NCBI RefSeq assembly: GCF_022698145.1
Contig: NZ_JALDAX010000001.1
Location: 372,001-436,000, forward strand
Direction: 5' to 3'
Source of the DNA: Streptomyces spinosisporus
GTDB taxonomy: Bacteria; Actinomycetota; Actinomycetes; Streptomycetales; Streptomycetaceae
Length of the DNA: 64,000 bases
Shown: piece by piece, positions 33,517 to 42,548 of the stretch
How positions within the stretch are numbered: the first letter of the stretch is position 1
How the letters are laid out: the number at the start of each line of letters is the position of its first letter
Notes under the pieces: model-generated
Told to the model about the DNA's origin: nothing
Database searches by the model: none
Seen by the model: only the letters and a program-made list of their open reading frames with translations
Translations under genes and position numbers: made by a program

Positions 33517-34554
33517 TCAACGCGTGCGCGTGCTCGCCCGTTCCACCAGTCGCGTCGACAACTCGGTGCGCGTGCTCTCCGGGCGGTCCCCCTCCATCAT
33601 GCGCACCAGCAGATGCAGGGCCGTCGCCGCCATCTCCGCCAGCGGCTGGCGGATGGTGGTCAGCGCGGGGGAGATCCAGCGGGACTCGGGCAGATCGTCG
33701 AAGCCGACCACGCTGAGGTCGTCCGGGACCCTCAACCCCCGCTCGGCCAGGGCCTGGTACACCCCCAGAGCCATGTGGTCGGAGCAGACGAAGACCGCCG
33801 TCGGCGGCTCGCGCAGGTCGAGGAGCTCCAGCATCCGCAGGTGCGCGACGCTCTCGTCGAAGCCGGCGTGGCGGACGTACTCCGGGCGGTGGCGGATGCC
33901 GGCCGACGCGAGCGCCGAGCGGTAGCCGGCCACCCTGGTGGTGCTGCACATCTTGCGCTGGTGACCGGCGATGACGGCGATGCGCTCATGGCCGAGGGAG
34001 AGCAGATGCTCGGTCGCGGTCACCCCGCCCTGCCAGTTCGCGGCGCCCACCGACACCACGCCCTGCGGGGGTTCGAGGACCGGGTCGATCAGGACGTAGG
34101 GAATGCGGTGCTGGTCCAGCCAGGCGTACTGCGAGGCAGTCAGCTCGGCCAGGTTGAACAGCACCCCGGACGAACCGCGCGCGATCAGCTTGTCCAGCCA
34201 GCCGCGCTCCGGCCGCCCGCCGCGGGTGCGGGTGAGCCCCGCCGAGACCACCACCTCCAGGCCCGCGTCGTGCGCCGCCGCCTCCACGCCGTGCAGCACC
34301 GCCCCCGACCAGGAGCTCTCCAGGGAGTGCACGACCAGGTCCACCAGGCCCGGTGTCTTCGCCGCGTCGAACCGGGGCCTGCGGACATAGCCGAGCCGGT
34401 CCAGGGCCTCGGTGACCCGGCGGCGGGTCTCCGGGGCCACGTCCTCACGGCCGTTGACCACCTTGGAGGCGGTCGGCACGGACACCCCGGCCTCGCGGGC
34501 CACGACCGCCAGCGTCGGCCCGGCGGCCACGCTCGCACTCCCCGTGCGGACCAT
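33517..34554 (-). CDS. LacI-family transcriptional regulator
   Basis: A 345-residue protein. LAVVAREAGVSVPTASKVVNGREDVAPETRRRVTEALDRLGY is the LacI helix-turn-helix plus hinge. The rest is a periplasmic-binding-protein-like sensor, with DLVVHSLESSWSGAVLHGVEAAA at its start and VVGFDDLPESRWISPALTTIRQP near the end. It should repress sugar or polysaccharide genes until an inducer binds. It is divergent from the carboxylesterase gene. Candidate sites are the CGAAACTTTTC and AAGCGCTT elements in the shared promoter region. ATG 34554 follows AGAGG; ATG 34605 is an alternative. Confidence 0.9.
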   Translation of the reverse strand: MVRTGSASVAAGPTLAVVAREAGVSVPTASKVVNGREDVAPETRRRVTEALDRLGYVRRPRFDAAKTPGLVDLVVHSLESSWSGAVLHGVEAAAHDAGLEVVVSAGLTRTRGGRPERGWLDKLIARGSSGVLFNLAELTASQYAWLDQHRIPYVLIDPVLEPPQGVVSVGAANWQGGVTATEHLLSLGHERIAVIAGHQRKMCSTTRVAGYRSALASAGIRHRPEYVRHAGFDESVAHLRMLELLDLREPPTAVFVCSDHMALGVYQALAERGLRVPDDLSVVGFDDLPESRWISPALTTIRQPLAEMAATALHLLVRMMEGDRPESTRTELSTRLVERASTRTR

Positions 34555-34878
34555 CGGGAACCACCTCTCCGGCCCGCCCGGGCCATGAAAAGTTTCGACC
34601 GGCATGAAGGCAGTAAGCGCTTCCCACACTAGGGAGACCGGCTCGCGACGGGAAGAGCCCGGACTTCGCGGCTCCTGGCGGTCTAGGGCTTTCGAAACTC
34701 TGAACGGCGAGATGGTCCCCAGGTGGAAGGCGCGGCGGCGAGGACCGCACTCGCCGTACGGACCGTGGCCGGGTCCCCCGACCGGCGGCCGAAACGCGCT
34801 CTGCACCGGAATACCGGCGCGCCCTGTGGTGCTCTGTTGTTCACGGTGCAGTAGCGCGGTGAGGAGGCTGATGGTCGT
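34555..34878. other. Divergent promoter region LacI/carboxylesterase, 324 bp
   Basis: Contains three regulator-like elements: GAAAAGTTTCGA (34587-34598), AAGCGCTT (34615-34622) and TTTCGAAA (34690-34697). No gene is evident. TTGTTCACGG near 34837 may be the -35 region of the esterase gene. Confidence 0.5.
34587..34697. promoter_or_regulatory. Candidate LacI-type operators
   Basis: GAAAAGTTTCGA and TTTCGAAA resemble the CGAAAnTTTCG-type sites used by Streptomyces xylan/galactan LacI repressors, and GTAAGCGCTTCC carries the AGCGCT core of the CebR-type site. They lie between 33 and 143 bases upstream of the LacI start. Confidence 0.4.
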
Positions 34879-36465
34879 ATGACGGCAGCAGTCCAGACGG
34901 ATCCCGTGGTGAGGACGCCGTACGGCGACGTACGCGGCCGGTACGAGGACGGGATCGCGGTGTTCCGGGGCATCCCGTACGCGGCGCCCCCCTTCGGCCC
35001 CCGGCGGTTCAGGCCGCCCGTCCCGCCCGAGCCCTGGGACGGGGTCCGCGACGCGGGCTCCTTCGGGCCGACACCGCCGAAACCGCCGTATTCCGAGGCC
35101 TTCGAGAAGTATCTGTCGGACCCCGTCGTCCCCGGCGACGACTGCCTCAATCTGAACGTGTGGACCCCGGAGCCGGGACCCGCGGCCCGGCTCCCGGTCA
35201 TGGTGTGGCTGCACGGCGGCGCCCTGACCAGGGGGTCCTCCGCCGTGCCGGTGTACGACGGGGCGACCTTCGCGCGCGACGGCGTCGTCCTGGTCTCGGT
35301 GAACTACCGGCTGGGCGTCGAGGGCTACGGACTCTTCCCGGACGCCCCCGCCAACCCGGGTCTGCGCGACCAGCTCGCCGCGCTGCAGTGGGTGCACGAG
35401 TCGATCGCGGCCTTCGGCGGCGACCCGGACCGGATCACCCTTTTCGGCCAGTCGGCGGGGGCGATCAGTATCGGGGCCCTGCTGGCCGCCCCGCAGGCAC
35501 AGGGGCTGATACGCCGGGCGGTCCTGCAGAGCGGGCCGCCCGAGGCCTTCGAACGGGACAAGGTGCGCCGGATGGTGCGCCGCATGGCGACCCGGCTGAA
35601 GGTGCCCGCGACCGCCGCCGCCTTCGCCGAGGTCGACCGCGACCTGCTGCTGCGCGTCCAGGGCGACGTGGGCCGCCTCAGCAGCCCCGTGCTCGGGGGG
35701 CCCTCCTTCGGGATCGTCGTCGACGGCGACCTCGTGCCGCGTGATCCGCTGGAGGCCCTGACCGCGGGGGACGCTGCTTCGGGCGTCGACCTGATGATGG
35801 GCTGGACCAGCGAGGAGTACCGCCTGTGGCTGGTGCCCGGAGGTCTCCTGGAACGCGTCGACCGGCTGGGTGCCGTCGCCCTCGCGGGCGCCATGGCCCG
35901 CTGCCACTGCGGCACCGAAGTGCCGCGCGGCTACCGCACCCTGCACCCGGAGGCCGGCACCGCCGACATCGTCGGGCAGATCGTCACCGACCATCTGCTG
36001 CGCGTCCCCCTGCACCGGCTGGCCGACGCGCACACCGGCTCCTCGTACGTCTACGAGTTCGCCTGGCCCTCCAACCTCCCCGGCCTCGGCGCCTGCCACG
36101 CCCTGGAACTCGGCTTCGTCTTCGACACCGGCGACGTCCCGGAGTCCCGCAAGCTCGCGGGCGAGGGCGGGCCGCAACACCTGGCCGACGCGATGCACTC
36201 CGCCTGGGTCCGCTTCGCGACCGACGGCGACCCGGGCTGGCAGCCCTGGGACGACACCCACCCCGTCCGCATCTTCGACGCGGCCCCACCCCGCACCGCC
36301 TACGGCCCCCGCGACGCCGAACTGGCCCTCTGGACCACAGCCCCAACCCCCGAGCCCCAGCCGGTACCCGCAATGGCCCCCACTCCCACCCCACCGTCAC
36401 GCACGACGGAGCTCCGCTCGGTGGTACGACGGTTGCGGCTGCCGGGGTCGGTCCGCCGGCAGTGA
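34879..36465 (+). CDS. Type-B carboxylesterase
   Basis: A 528-residue alpha/beta hydrolase. FRGIPYAAPPFGPRRF at the N-terminus, EDCLNLNVW-like GDDCLNLNVWTPE, LPVMVWLHGGAL (oxyanion hole) and FGQSAGAISI (nucleophile elbow, Gln where Glu is common) define the family. The acidic residue and GACHALELGFVF (His) complete the triad. It hydrolyses carboxylic esters, with many possible substrates including p-nitrobenzyl or acyl-sugar esters. The last 50 residues are Pro/Thr-rich and basic. Control by the divergent LacI regulator suggests a plant-polymer ester. GAGGAGG lies eleven bases before ATG 34879. Confidence 0.9.
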   Translation: MTAAVQTDPVVRTPYGDVRGRYEDGIAVFRGIPYAAPPFGPRRFRPPVPPEPWDGVRDAGSFGPTPPKPPYSEAFEKYLSDPVVPGDDCLNLNVWTPEPGPAARLPVMVWLHGGALTRGSSAVPVYDGATFARDGVVLVSVNYRLGVEGYGLFPDAPANPGLRDQLAALQWVHESIAAFGGDPDRITLFGQSAGAISIGALLAAPQAQGLIRRAVLQSGPPEAFERDKVRRMVRRMATRLKVPATAAAFAEVDRDLLLRVQGDVGRLSSPVLGGPSFGIVVDGDLVPRDPLEALTAGDAASGVDLMMGWTSEEYRLWLVPGGLLERVDRLGAVALAGAMARCHCGTEVPRGYRTLHPEAGTADIVGQIVTDHLLRVPLHRLADAHTGSSYVYEFAWPSNLPGLGACHALELGFVFDTGDVPESRKLAGEGGPQHLADAMHSAWVRFATDGDPGWQPWDDTHPVRIFDAAPPRTAYGPRDAELALWTTAPTPEPQPVPAMAPTPTPPSRTTELRSVVRRLRLPGSVRRQ

Positions 36466-36607
36466 GCATGCGCGTGGGCGTGCGGGAGGGGGCGGTGCGA
36501 TGAGGCGGCCGATCCGCCCTCCAGCCGTCCCTGCGTGTCCCGGTGTTGCGCTCGCGATGCAGGCGGTTCGACCCTCGGTGCGGTCGGCGCCGTCGTGACA
36601 GGGTCGG

Positions 36608-37525
36608 TCAGCTCCTCAGCGCCCCCGCGATGGCCGTGATCGCGTCCGGTCCCACGCGGCAGCAGCCGCCGATCAAGCGTGCGCCCGAGTCCCGCCAGTG
36701 CGTGACCTGTTGTGGGGTGAGGGTGGAGGGGCCGTGCCACGCCCGGGTTTCGGCGTTCCAGGTCTCGCCGCTGTTGGGGTAGGCCACGATCGGTTTGGTC
36801 GTGACGTGTGCGGCCGTTTGGATCGCGGGAGCGACGTCCTCGGGGGCGCAGCAGTTGACGCCGATCGCGATGATCTCGTCGGCGTCAGCGGCGAGCGCGA
36901 AGGCCTGTTCCAGGGGCTGACCCGCACGGGTGCGGCCGCCCGCGACGGAGTACGACAGCCAGGCGGGCACGCCGAGCCCGCGCACCGCGCGCAGCAGCGC
37001 CGCGGCCTCGTCGGTGTCGGGCACCGTCTCCAGGGCCAGTACGTCGGGCCCGGCCGCCGCCAGGACCTCGAGGCGGGGCCGGTGGAACCGTTCGAGTTCG
37101 GCCACGCTCAGGCCGTACCGGCCCCGGTACTCGGAGCCGTCCGCGAGCATCGCCCCGTACGGACCGGCGGACGCCGCCACCCACAGCGGCCGCGTGACCC
37201 CCTTCGCCCGCGCCCGCCCGGCGGCCTCGCGCGCCAACTGCACGCTCAGACCGAGGAGTTCGCCCGCCCGGTCCCGGCCGATCCCGCGGAGCGCGAACCC
37301 CTCGAAGGTCGCCTGGTAGCTCGCGGTGATCGCCACGTCCGCGCCCGCCTCGTAGTAGGCGAGGTGCGCCTCGGTGACCGCCTCGGGCCGCTCCGCGAGC
37401 AGCCGCGCCGACCACAGCCGGTCGCTCAGGTCGTGCCCGCCCGCCTCCAGCTGGTTGGACAGGCCGCCGTCGAGAACCACGGTCCCCCGACCGAGGGCCG
37501 CTACGAGGGTGTTCGTGCCGGTCAT
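36608..37525 (-). CDS. mmuM: Homocysteine S-methyltransferase (MmuM type)
   Basis: A 305-residue TIM-barrel enzyme with VLDGGLSNQLEAGGHDL at the start, the zinc ligands GVNCC and GGCC (Cys in IGVNCCAPED and LIGGCCRVGPD), and TWNAETRAWHG before the last. It makes methionine from homocysteine using S-methylmethionine or S-adenosylmethionine. It starts at ATG 37525 (a longer frame upstream is not supported by the family), is convergent with the esterase gene and divergent from the GH43 gene. Confidence 0.9.
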   Translation of the reverse strand: MTGTNTLVAALGRGTVVLDGGLSNQLEAGGHDLSDRLWSARLLAERPEAVTEAHLAYYEAGADVAITASYQATFEGFALRGIGRDRAGELLGLSVQLAREAAGRARAKGVTRPLWVAASAGPYGAMLADGSEYRGRYGLSVAELERFHRPRLEVLAAAGPDVLALETVPDTDEAAALLRAVRGLGVPAWLSYSVAGGRTRAGQPLEQAFALAADADEIIAIGVNCCAPEDVAPAIQTAAHVTTKPIVAYPNSGETWNAETRAWHGPSTLTPQQVTHWRDSGARLIGGCCRVGPDAITAIAGALRS

Positions 37526-37561
37526 GTCATCGACGGTAGTCGACTGCGCATCGACCCCCAT

Positions 37562-37576
37562 GGAAAGCGCTGTCCC
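37562..37576. promoter_or_regulatory. LacI-like half-symmetric site GGAAAGCGCTGTCCC
   Basis: The AAGCGCT core matches the element at 34615-34622. The site sits 18 bases upstream of the -35 box of the GH43 gene, a location for an operator or activator site. Confidence 0.4.
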
Positions 37577-37593
37577 CTGTCGCGTCCGACCCG

Positions 37594-37622
37594 TTGACCT
37601 CACCGTTCCACCCCCTTACCTT
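37594..37622 (+). promoter_or_regulatory. Promoter of the GH43 gene (TTGACC-N17-TACCTT)
   Basis: TTGACC (37594-37599) and TACCTT (37617-37622) are separated by exactly 17 bases, a good SigA/HrdB-type pair. They lie about 90 bases before the GH43 start codon. Confidence 0.6.
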
Positions 37623-37709
37623 TTCCGCGTTCGTGATGGCAGATGGTGTTCGTCTCCCCGAACACCAGAGGCTGACACGAGCACCGGCCGAGGCGAAGGA
37701 GAACGTGGC

Positions 37710-39122
37710 ATGAGACGTGCGTACGCGACACTGCTCGCCCTCTGTCTGGCCCTGGCCGGCGCTCTCCTGACCGCGGGTCCCGCGCAGGCGGCCGCCCGCA
37801 CCGTCACCAACGGCACCCAGTTCACCGACACTTCGGGCAACCCCGTCCATGCCCACGGCGGCGGCGTCCTCAAGGTCGGCTCGTACTACTACTGGTTCGG
37901 CGAGAACCGCAACGCCGACAACACCTTCCGGTACGTCGACGCCTACCGCTCCACCGACCTGAAGAACTGGGAGTTCAGGAACCACGTCCTGACCCAATCC
38001 TCCGCCTCCGAGCTGGGCACCGCCTACATCGAGCGCCCCAAGGTCATGTACAACGCCTCCACCGGCATGTTCGTGATGTGGATGCACAAGGAGAACGGCG
38101 TCGACTACAGCGAGGCCCGTGCCGCCGTCGCCGTCTCGTCCACCGTCGACGGCGCCTACACCTACCGGGGCAGCTTCCGCCCGCTCGGCGAGTACATGTC
38201 CCGTGACCTCACCACCTACGTCGACACCGACGGCACCGGCTACCTGGTGTCGGCCGCCAACGAGAACTACGACCTGCACATCTACCGGCTCACCGCCGAC
38301 TACACCGGAATCGACAGCCGCATCGCCAACCCCTGGCCGGGCGGCCACCGCGAGGCCCCGGCGCTCTTCAAGCGGGGCGGCGTCTACTTCATGCTGACCT
38401 CCGGCGCCACCGGCTGGAGCGCCAACCAGCAGCAGTACGCCACCGCCACCTCGCTGTCCGGCCCGTGGACCTCGTGGAGAGACGTCGGCGACTCCACGGC
38501 GTACAACTCCCAGACCGCGTACGTCCTTTCCGTCACCGGCACGTCCGGCACCTCGTACCTCTACCTGGGCGACCGCTGGGGCAACTCCTTCGGCGGGACC
38601 GTCAACGACTCCCGCTACGTCTGGCTGCCGCTGACCTTCCCGAGCGCGACCTCCCTGTCGATGTCCTGGTATCCGGAGGTCACCGTCGACACCACCGCCG
38701 GGACCGTCACCGGCACCGGCGCCACGTACGACACGCTGGTCGCACGGCACAGCGGCAGATGCGCCGACGTCACGAGTCAGTCGCTGTGGCAGGGCGCCCA
38801 GATCAAGCAGTACGACTGCAACGGCGGCGCCAACCAGAAGTACTGGTTCAGGTCCGTCGGCGGCGGCTACTACCAGCTGATGGCCAGGAACAGCTCCCTG
38901 TGCGTCCAGGAGAACGCGAGCACAATCACCCAGGAGAACTGCAGCGCCACCGCCACCACCCAGCAGTGGTCCCTGACCACGTCCGGTTCCTACGTCACCC
39001 TCACATCCCGCGCGAGCGGCGAGTGCCTGGACGTGTCCGGCGCGTCCACCGCCAACTCCGCCGCGATCATCACCTACACCTGCAACGGAGTCACCAACCA
39101 GCAGTGGACACGCGGAACCTGA
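37710..39122 (+). CDS. Secreted GH43 exo-beta-1,3-galactanase-like glycosidase with C-terminal CBM13 (ricin-type lectin)
   Basis: A 470-residue protein. A Sec signal peptide (residues 1-27, ending AGPAQA) precedes a five-bladed propeller domain. Glu108 in AYIERPKVMYN, Glu215 in GHREAPALF and Gln268 in NSQTAYVLS match, in kind and spacing, the Glu/Glu/Gln set I remember from Phanerochaete exo-beta-1,3-galactanase (GH43 subfamily 24), where Gln replaces the usual catalytic Asp. Residues about 345-470 form a ricin-B/CBM13 domain (SGRCADVTS..., repeats ending in QQW). It would strip galactose from the beta-1,3-galactan backbone of plant arabinogalactan. GAAGGAG precedes ATG 37710. Confidence 0.87.
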   Translation: MRRAYATLLALCLALAGALLTAGPAQAAARTVTNGTQFTDTSGNPVHAHGGGVLKVGSYYYWFGENRNADNTFRYVDAYRSTDLKNWEFRNHVLTQSSASELGTAYIERPKVMYNASTGMFVMWMHKENGVDYSEARAAVAVSSTVDGAYTYRGSFRPLGEYMSRDLTTYVDTDGTGYLVSAANENYDLHIYRLTADYTGIDSRIANPWPGGHREAPALFKRGGVYFMLTSGATGWSANQQQYATATSLSGPWTSWRDVGDSTAYNSQTAYVLSVTGTSGTSYLYLGDRWGNSFGGTVNDSRYVWLPLTFPSATSLSMSWYPEVTVDTTAGTVTGTGATYDTLVARHSGRCADVTSQSLWQGAQIKQYDCNGGANQKYWFRSVGGGYYQLMARNSSLCVQENASTITQENCSATATTQQWSLTTSGSYVTLTSRASGECLDVSGASTANSAAIITYTCNGVTNQQWTRGT

Positions 39123-39322
39123 CGCCGACTCGGCACGGACGGCGCTGGCTCAATGCCGACGCAACGCAGAGCAACCACACCGCCCCGCTGGTCAACAGCC
39201 CCGGTGTGGACCATCCTTCTGTCATCCGTTCGGTCGCAGCGGCGCACCGCGCGGGACTTGTCCGCGACGCACGCGTCGCCCAGCATCTGGTGCCCGGGGG
39301 CAAGGTGCGGGTGGGATGAACC

Positions 39323-39358
39323 CCTGGGGCGTCTCGACCGGAACCGGGGCGCCCCAGG
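39323..39358 (+). terminator. Hairpin between the GH43 and DUF2264 genes
   Basis: CCTGGGGCG (39323-39331) pairs with CGCCCCAGG (39350-39358), a 9-bp stem with an 18-base loop. It may terminate the GH43 transcript or act in the leader of the next gene, 58 bases on. The rest of the 293-bp gap shows no gene. Confidence 0.45.
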
Positions 39359-39415
39359 TCCACCCCCGCGTCGGCCGCGCCGTACGCCGGCCCCGTACGC
39401 CGTGAAAGAGAGCCC

Positions 39416-41128
39416 ATGCAGCTGCCGCCCGACGACCGCGCCCTCAGCCCGCGCACCGGATACACCCGCGCCCACTGGGAGGCCGCCGCGGACGCCCTGC
39501 TCGCCGCGGTCGAGCCGTACGCCGCGCAGGGCGGCGCCCTCTACCACCTCCCCGGCGACCGGACGAGCTGGTCAGGACGCCTCTCCGACGGCCTGGAGGG
39601 CTACGCCCGTACGCTGCTCGCCGCGGCGTTCCGGCGGGACGAGACGGTGCTGCAGCGGTACGCCGAGGGACTCGCGGCCGGCGTCGACGGCGTCTGGCCC
39701 CGCATCGAGGACCGCAGCCAGCCCCTCGTCGAGGCGGCGTCGATCGCCCTGGCGCTCCGGCTGACCCGCCCGCTGCTGTGGGACCGGCTGGACGACGGCG
39801 TGCGGCAGCGGGCGGCCGGCTGGCTCGCGGACGCGCTCACCGCCGAAGCCTGGCCGTGCAACTGGGAGTTGTTCCCGGTCACCGTGGGCGGCTTCCTCCA
39901 GGAGATCGGGTACGAGCCCGAGGCCTCCCGCAAGGCGATCGAGCGCGGCCTGGGACGGATCGAGGAGTGGTACGTCGGCGAGGGCTGGTACACCGACGGC
40001 GACGGCCGCAAGTTCGACCACTACAACGGCTGGGCGATGCATCTCTACCCGGTGCTGCACGCCTGGCTCGCGGGCGACACGGGGCTGCTGGACCATTACG
40101 GCGGCAGGCTCTCCCGGTATCTGGCGGACTACGCCCGGCTGTTCGGCGGCGACGGCGCCCCGATGCACCAGGGCCGCTCGCTGACCTACCGCTTCGCGGC
40201 GACGGTCCCGCTGTGGCTGGGCGCGCTGACCGGGCACACCCCGCTGCCGCCGGGGCAGACGCGCAGGCTGGCCTCCGGGGCGCTGAGGTACTTCCTGGAG
40301 CGCGGCGCGGTGGACTCCCGCGGCCTGCTCACGCTCGGCTGGCACGGCCCCGACTCCGCCGTCCTGCAAGGCTATTCGGGACCCGCGTCGCCGTACTGGG
40401 CGAGCAAGGGCTTCCTCGGCCTGCTCCTGCCCGCCGACCACCCGGTGTGGACCGAGGCCGAGGAGCCGGGCCCGGCGGAGCGCTCCGACGCGATCACGGC
40501 CCTTGCCGCCCCCAACTGGCTGCTCCAGTCGACCAGTTCGGACGGTGTGGTCCGCCTCCACAACCACGGCAGCGAGGACGTCCGCTACGACCCGTACTAC
40601 ACACGCCTCGCCTACTCGACGGCGACGCAGCCGGTCCCGTCGTACGGCAACGGCGTGTCCGACAACAGCGTGATCGTCGGCGGCGATCCGGGCCGCACCG
40701 GGATCGAACCGCTGGGCGTCGGCGAGGGCTGGGCGGCCTCCCGGCACACGGCGGGCGGCGGAGCGCGGGTGACCGATGTGGTGCTCGCGCAGGGGGCCGT
40801 GGAGGTACGGGCCCATCTGGTGGAGGGCGCCGAGCCGGGGACGCCGGTACGGGTGACGGGCTGGGCGGCGCGGGACGGCGTACGGGCCGAACTCCTGCCC
40901 CTCGTGGGCCTTTCCGAGGCGCTCACGGGCGTCACCGGCGACGGCGGCACCCTGTTCGTCGCCCTGGCACGGCTGACCGGCGAGCCGGACCCGGTGCCGC
41001 TGGAGGAGACGGTGAGCGTACGGGCCGACGGGGAGCGGGAGTTGACCGTGCGCTGGAGCGACGGGCCCGAGGTGCGGGTCCGGTGGGAGGACTCCGGCGT
41101 GTCCGTCGTGCCGTCGGACGGCCGGTGA
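39416..41128 (+). CDS. DUF2264 protein, probable glycoside hydrolase (GH154-like)
   Basis: A 570-residue cytoplasmic protein without a signal peptide. NWELFPVTVGGFLQEIGYE, GWYTDGDGRKFDHYNGWAMHLYPVL and DGAPMHQGRSLTYRFAATVPLW form the (alpha/alpha)6-barrel part that defines DUF2264; the last 200 residues are beta-rich. From memory, members of this family have been classed in CAZy as beta-glucuronidases (GH154); I cannot confirm that here. Glucuronic acid caps plant arabinogalactan side chains, so the position 294 bases after a beta-1,3-galactanase gene makes sense. The weak ribosome site GAAAGAGA precedes ATG 39416. Confidence 0.82.
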   Translation: MQLPPDDRALSPRTGYTRAHWEAAADALLAAVEPYAAQGGALYHLPGDRTSWSGRLSDGLEGYARTLLAAAFRRDETVLQRYAEGLAAGVDGVWPRIEDRSQPLVEAASIALALRLTRPLLWDRLDDGVRQRAAGWLADALTAEAWPCNWELFPVTVGGFLQEIGYEPEASRKAIERGLGRIEEWYVGEGWYTDGDGRKFDHYNGWAMHLYPVLHAWLAGDTGLLDHYGGRLSRYLADYARLFGGDGAPMHQGRSLTYRFAATVPLWLGALTGHTPLPPGQTRRLASGALRYFLERGAVDSRGLLTLGWHGPDSAVLQGYSGPASPYWASKGFLGLLLPADHPVWTEAEEPGPAERSDAITALAAPNWLLQSTSSDGVVRLHNHGSEDVRYDPYYTRLAYSTATQPVPSYGNGVSDNSVIVGGDPGRTGIEPLGVGEGWAASRHTAGGGARVTDVVLAQGAVEVRAHLVEGAEPGTPVRVTGWAARDGVRAELLPLVGLSEALTGVTGDGGTLFVALARLTGEPDPVPLEETVSVRADGERELTVRWSDGPEVRVRWEDSGVSVVPSDGR

Positions 41129-41175
41129 ATCCATGACCGGCCGATCGGGCCGCAGCTGCCAAGAGCGCCGGGACA

Positions 41176-41193
41176 CTTCGGCCGGGGCCGAAG
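41176..41193 (+). terminator. Hairpin CTTCGGCC-GG-GGCCGAAG
   Basis: A perfect 8-bp stem located 47 bases after the DUF2264 stop and 23 bases before the next start. It is probably a terminator of the upstream gene; an operator role is also possible. Confidence 0.45.
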
Positions 41194-41216
41194 CAACGGG
41201 GTCTTAGCGTGCCGGT

Positions 41217-41681
41217 ATGACCGAGACCGAGACCTCGCAGCAGACCCCCGCCCAGGCCGTCACCGGCATGGTGGACCACACTCTGGAACTGGCCGCCACC
41301 TGGTTGAACTGGGACGGCACGCTTGCCCATGTCGACGACCGCGTCTACACCCCGCACAAGGCGATCCGCCGCGTCGCCGACCACCTGATCGACCACCTCG
41401 CCGAGATGGAGGCCCGGCTGGCCGGGGAGGAACCGCAGCCCGACCACTGGCACGCGTCCATGGTGACCACCGAGGCGGATCTCGCGCCCTTCACCCAGGC
41501 CGACCTGGACGAGGCCCGCAGCCGCCTCGGCCGCCTCGCCCGTATCTGGGCCAACCGCCTCGACGCCCTCACCGCCGAACAGCTCGACCACTCGCCGGGC
41601 GAGGGCTGGACCTTCCGTGAACTCGCCCTGCACCTCAAGGGATCGACGTACTACGCGGACTCGGTGGGCGACCTGTCATGA
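41217..41681 (+). CDS. DinB-like/unknown small protein
   Basis: A 154-residue, His-rich, helical protein (MVDHTLELAATWLNW, RVADHLIDHLAEMEARL, GWTFRELALHLKGSTYYAD). The size, helix pattern and His placement recall DinB/YfiT-fold metal-binding proteins, but key motifs are too weak for a firm family call. It is translationally coupled to the following gene by an ATGA overlap, so the two probably work together. Confidence 0.65.
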   Translation: MTETETSQQTPAQAVTGMVDHTLELAATWLNWDGTLAHVDDRVYTPHKAIRRVADHLIDHLAEMEARLAGEEPQPDHWHASMVTTEADLAPFTQADLDEARSRLGRLARIWANRLDALTAEQLDHSPGEGWTFRELALHLKGSTYYADSVGDLS

Positions 41682-42475
41682 CGGAGTTCGCCGAGCTGCA
41701 CCGCGCCGCCGAGCCGCTGCTCCTGCCCAACGCCTGGGACCACGCCTCCGCCATGGCGCTCGCCGCCGAGGGTTTCCGCGCTGTCGGCACCACCAGCCTC
41801 GGGGTCGCCGCGGCGGCCGGTCTGCCCGACGGCGCCGCGGCGACCCGCGACGAGACCCTGCGGCTCGCCCGCTCCCTGGGCCCGGCGCCGTTCCTGCTGT
41901 CCGTCGACGCGGAGGGCGGCTTCGCCGAAGACCCGGACGAGGTGGGGGAGTTCGCGCGTGAGCTCGCGGCCGCCGGGGCCGTGGGCGTCAACCTGGAGGA
42001 CGGACTCGGCCCCGTGGGGCGGCACGCCGCGAAGATCGCCGCCGTGAAGGCCGCGGCGCCGGACCTCTTCGTGAACGCCCGCACCGACACCCACTGGCTG
42101 GGCGACGGCGAGGGCACGCTGCACCGCCTCGACGCCTACGCGGAGGCGGGCGCCGACGGCGTGTTCGTGCCCGGCCTGACGGATCCCGCCGAAATCGCCG
42201 CGCTGGTCCGTCACTTGGGCGACATCCCCCTCAACATCCTCTACTCGCCCACCGGACCCACCGGACCCACCGGCCCCACCGTCCCCCACCTCACCGACCT
42301 CGGCGTACGACGGGTGAGCCTCGGCTCGCTGCTGTACCGGAGGGCCCTGGGAGCCGCCCTGGAGACACTCGCCGACATCCGCGCAGGCCGGAGCCCACGG
42401 GGCACGGCACCCTCGTACGCGGACGTCGACGCGCTCGCCCAACGGTGCGACCCGGTTCACAGCGCTGGGCGCTGA
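41678..42475 (+). CDS. Isocitrate lyase/PEP-mutase-family protein
   Basis: A 265-residue TIM-barrel enzyme. LLLPNAWDHASAMALAAEGFRAVGTTSLGVA, SVDAEGGF (Asp for the metal), GVNLEDGL and FVNARTDTHWL are the motifs of the PEP mutase/isocitrate lyase superfamily, small carboxyvinyl-phosphonate-type branch. The KKCGH lyase signature is absent. The exact substrate is unknown; relatives cleave 2-methylisocitrate-like or oxaloacetate-like acids. A coding micro-repeat gives PTGPTGPTGPTV at about residues 191-202. The start overlaps the previous stop. Confidence 0.82.
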   Translation: MTEFAELHRAAEPLLLPNAWDHASAMALAAEGFRAVGTTSLGVAAAAGLPDGAAATRDETLRLARSLGPAPFLLSVDAEGGFAEDPDEVGEFARELAAAGAVGVNLEDGLGPVGRHAAKIAAVKAAAPDLFVNARTDTHWLGDGEGTLHRLDAYAEAGADGVFVPGLTDPAEIAALVRHLGDIPLNILYSPTGPTGPTGPTVPHLTDLGVRRVSLGSLLYRRALGAALETLADIRAGRSPRGTAPSYADVDALAQRCDPVHSAGR

Positions 42476-42548
42476 CTCCTTGGTACGGTGGATGCTTTCG
42501 TGGGTATCAGACCCTTTGGACTCATCTCCGGCGAGGGACCGAGGAACC

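Noticed and set aside
36466..36607. G+C-rich complementary bits between the esterase and the methyltransferase genes, possible bidirectional terminator
   Set aside because: GGGCGG and CCGCCC can pair, but the loop is long and alternative pairings are equally good, so no terminator is claimed.
42250..42290. Nine-base coding repeat giving PTGPTGPTGPTV
   Set aside because: It is a short in-frame slippage repeat within the PEP-mutase-family gene, in a loop; not an independent element.
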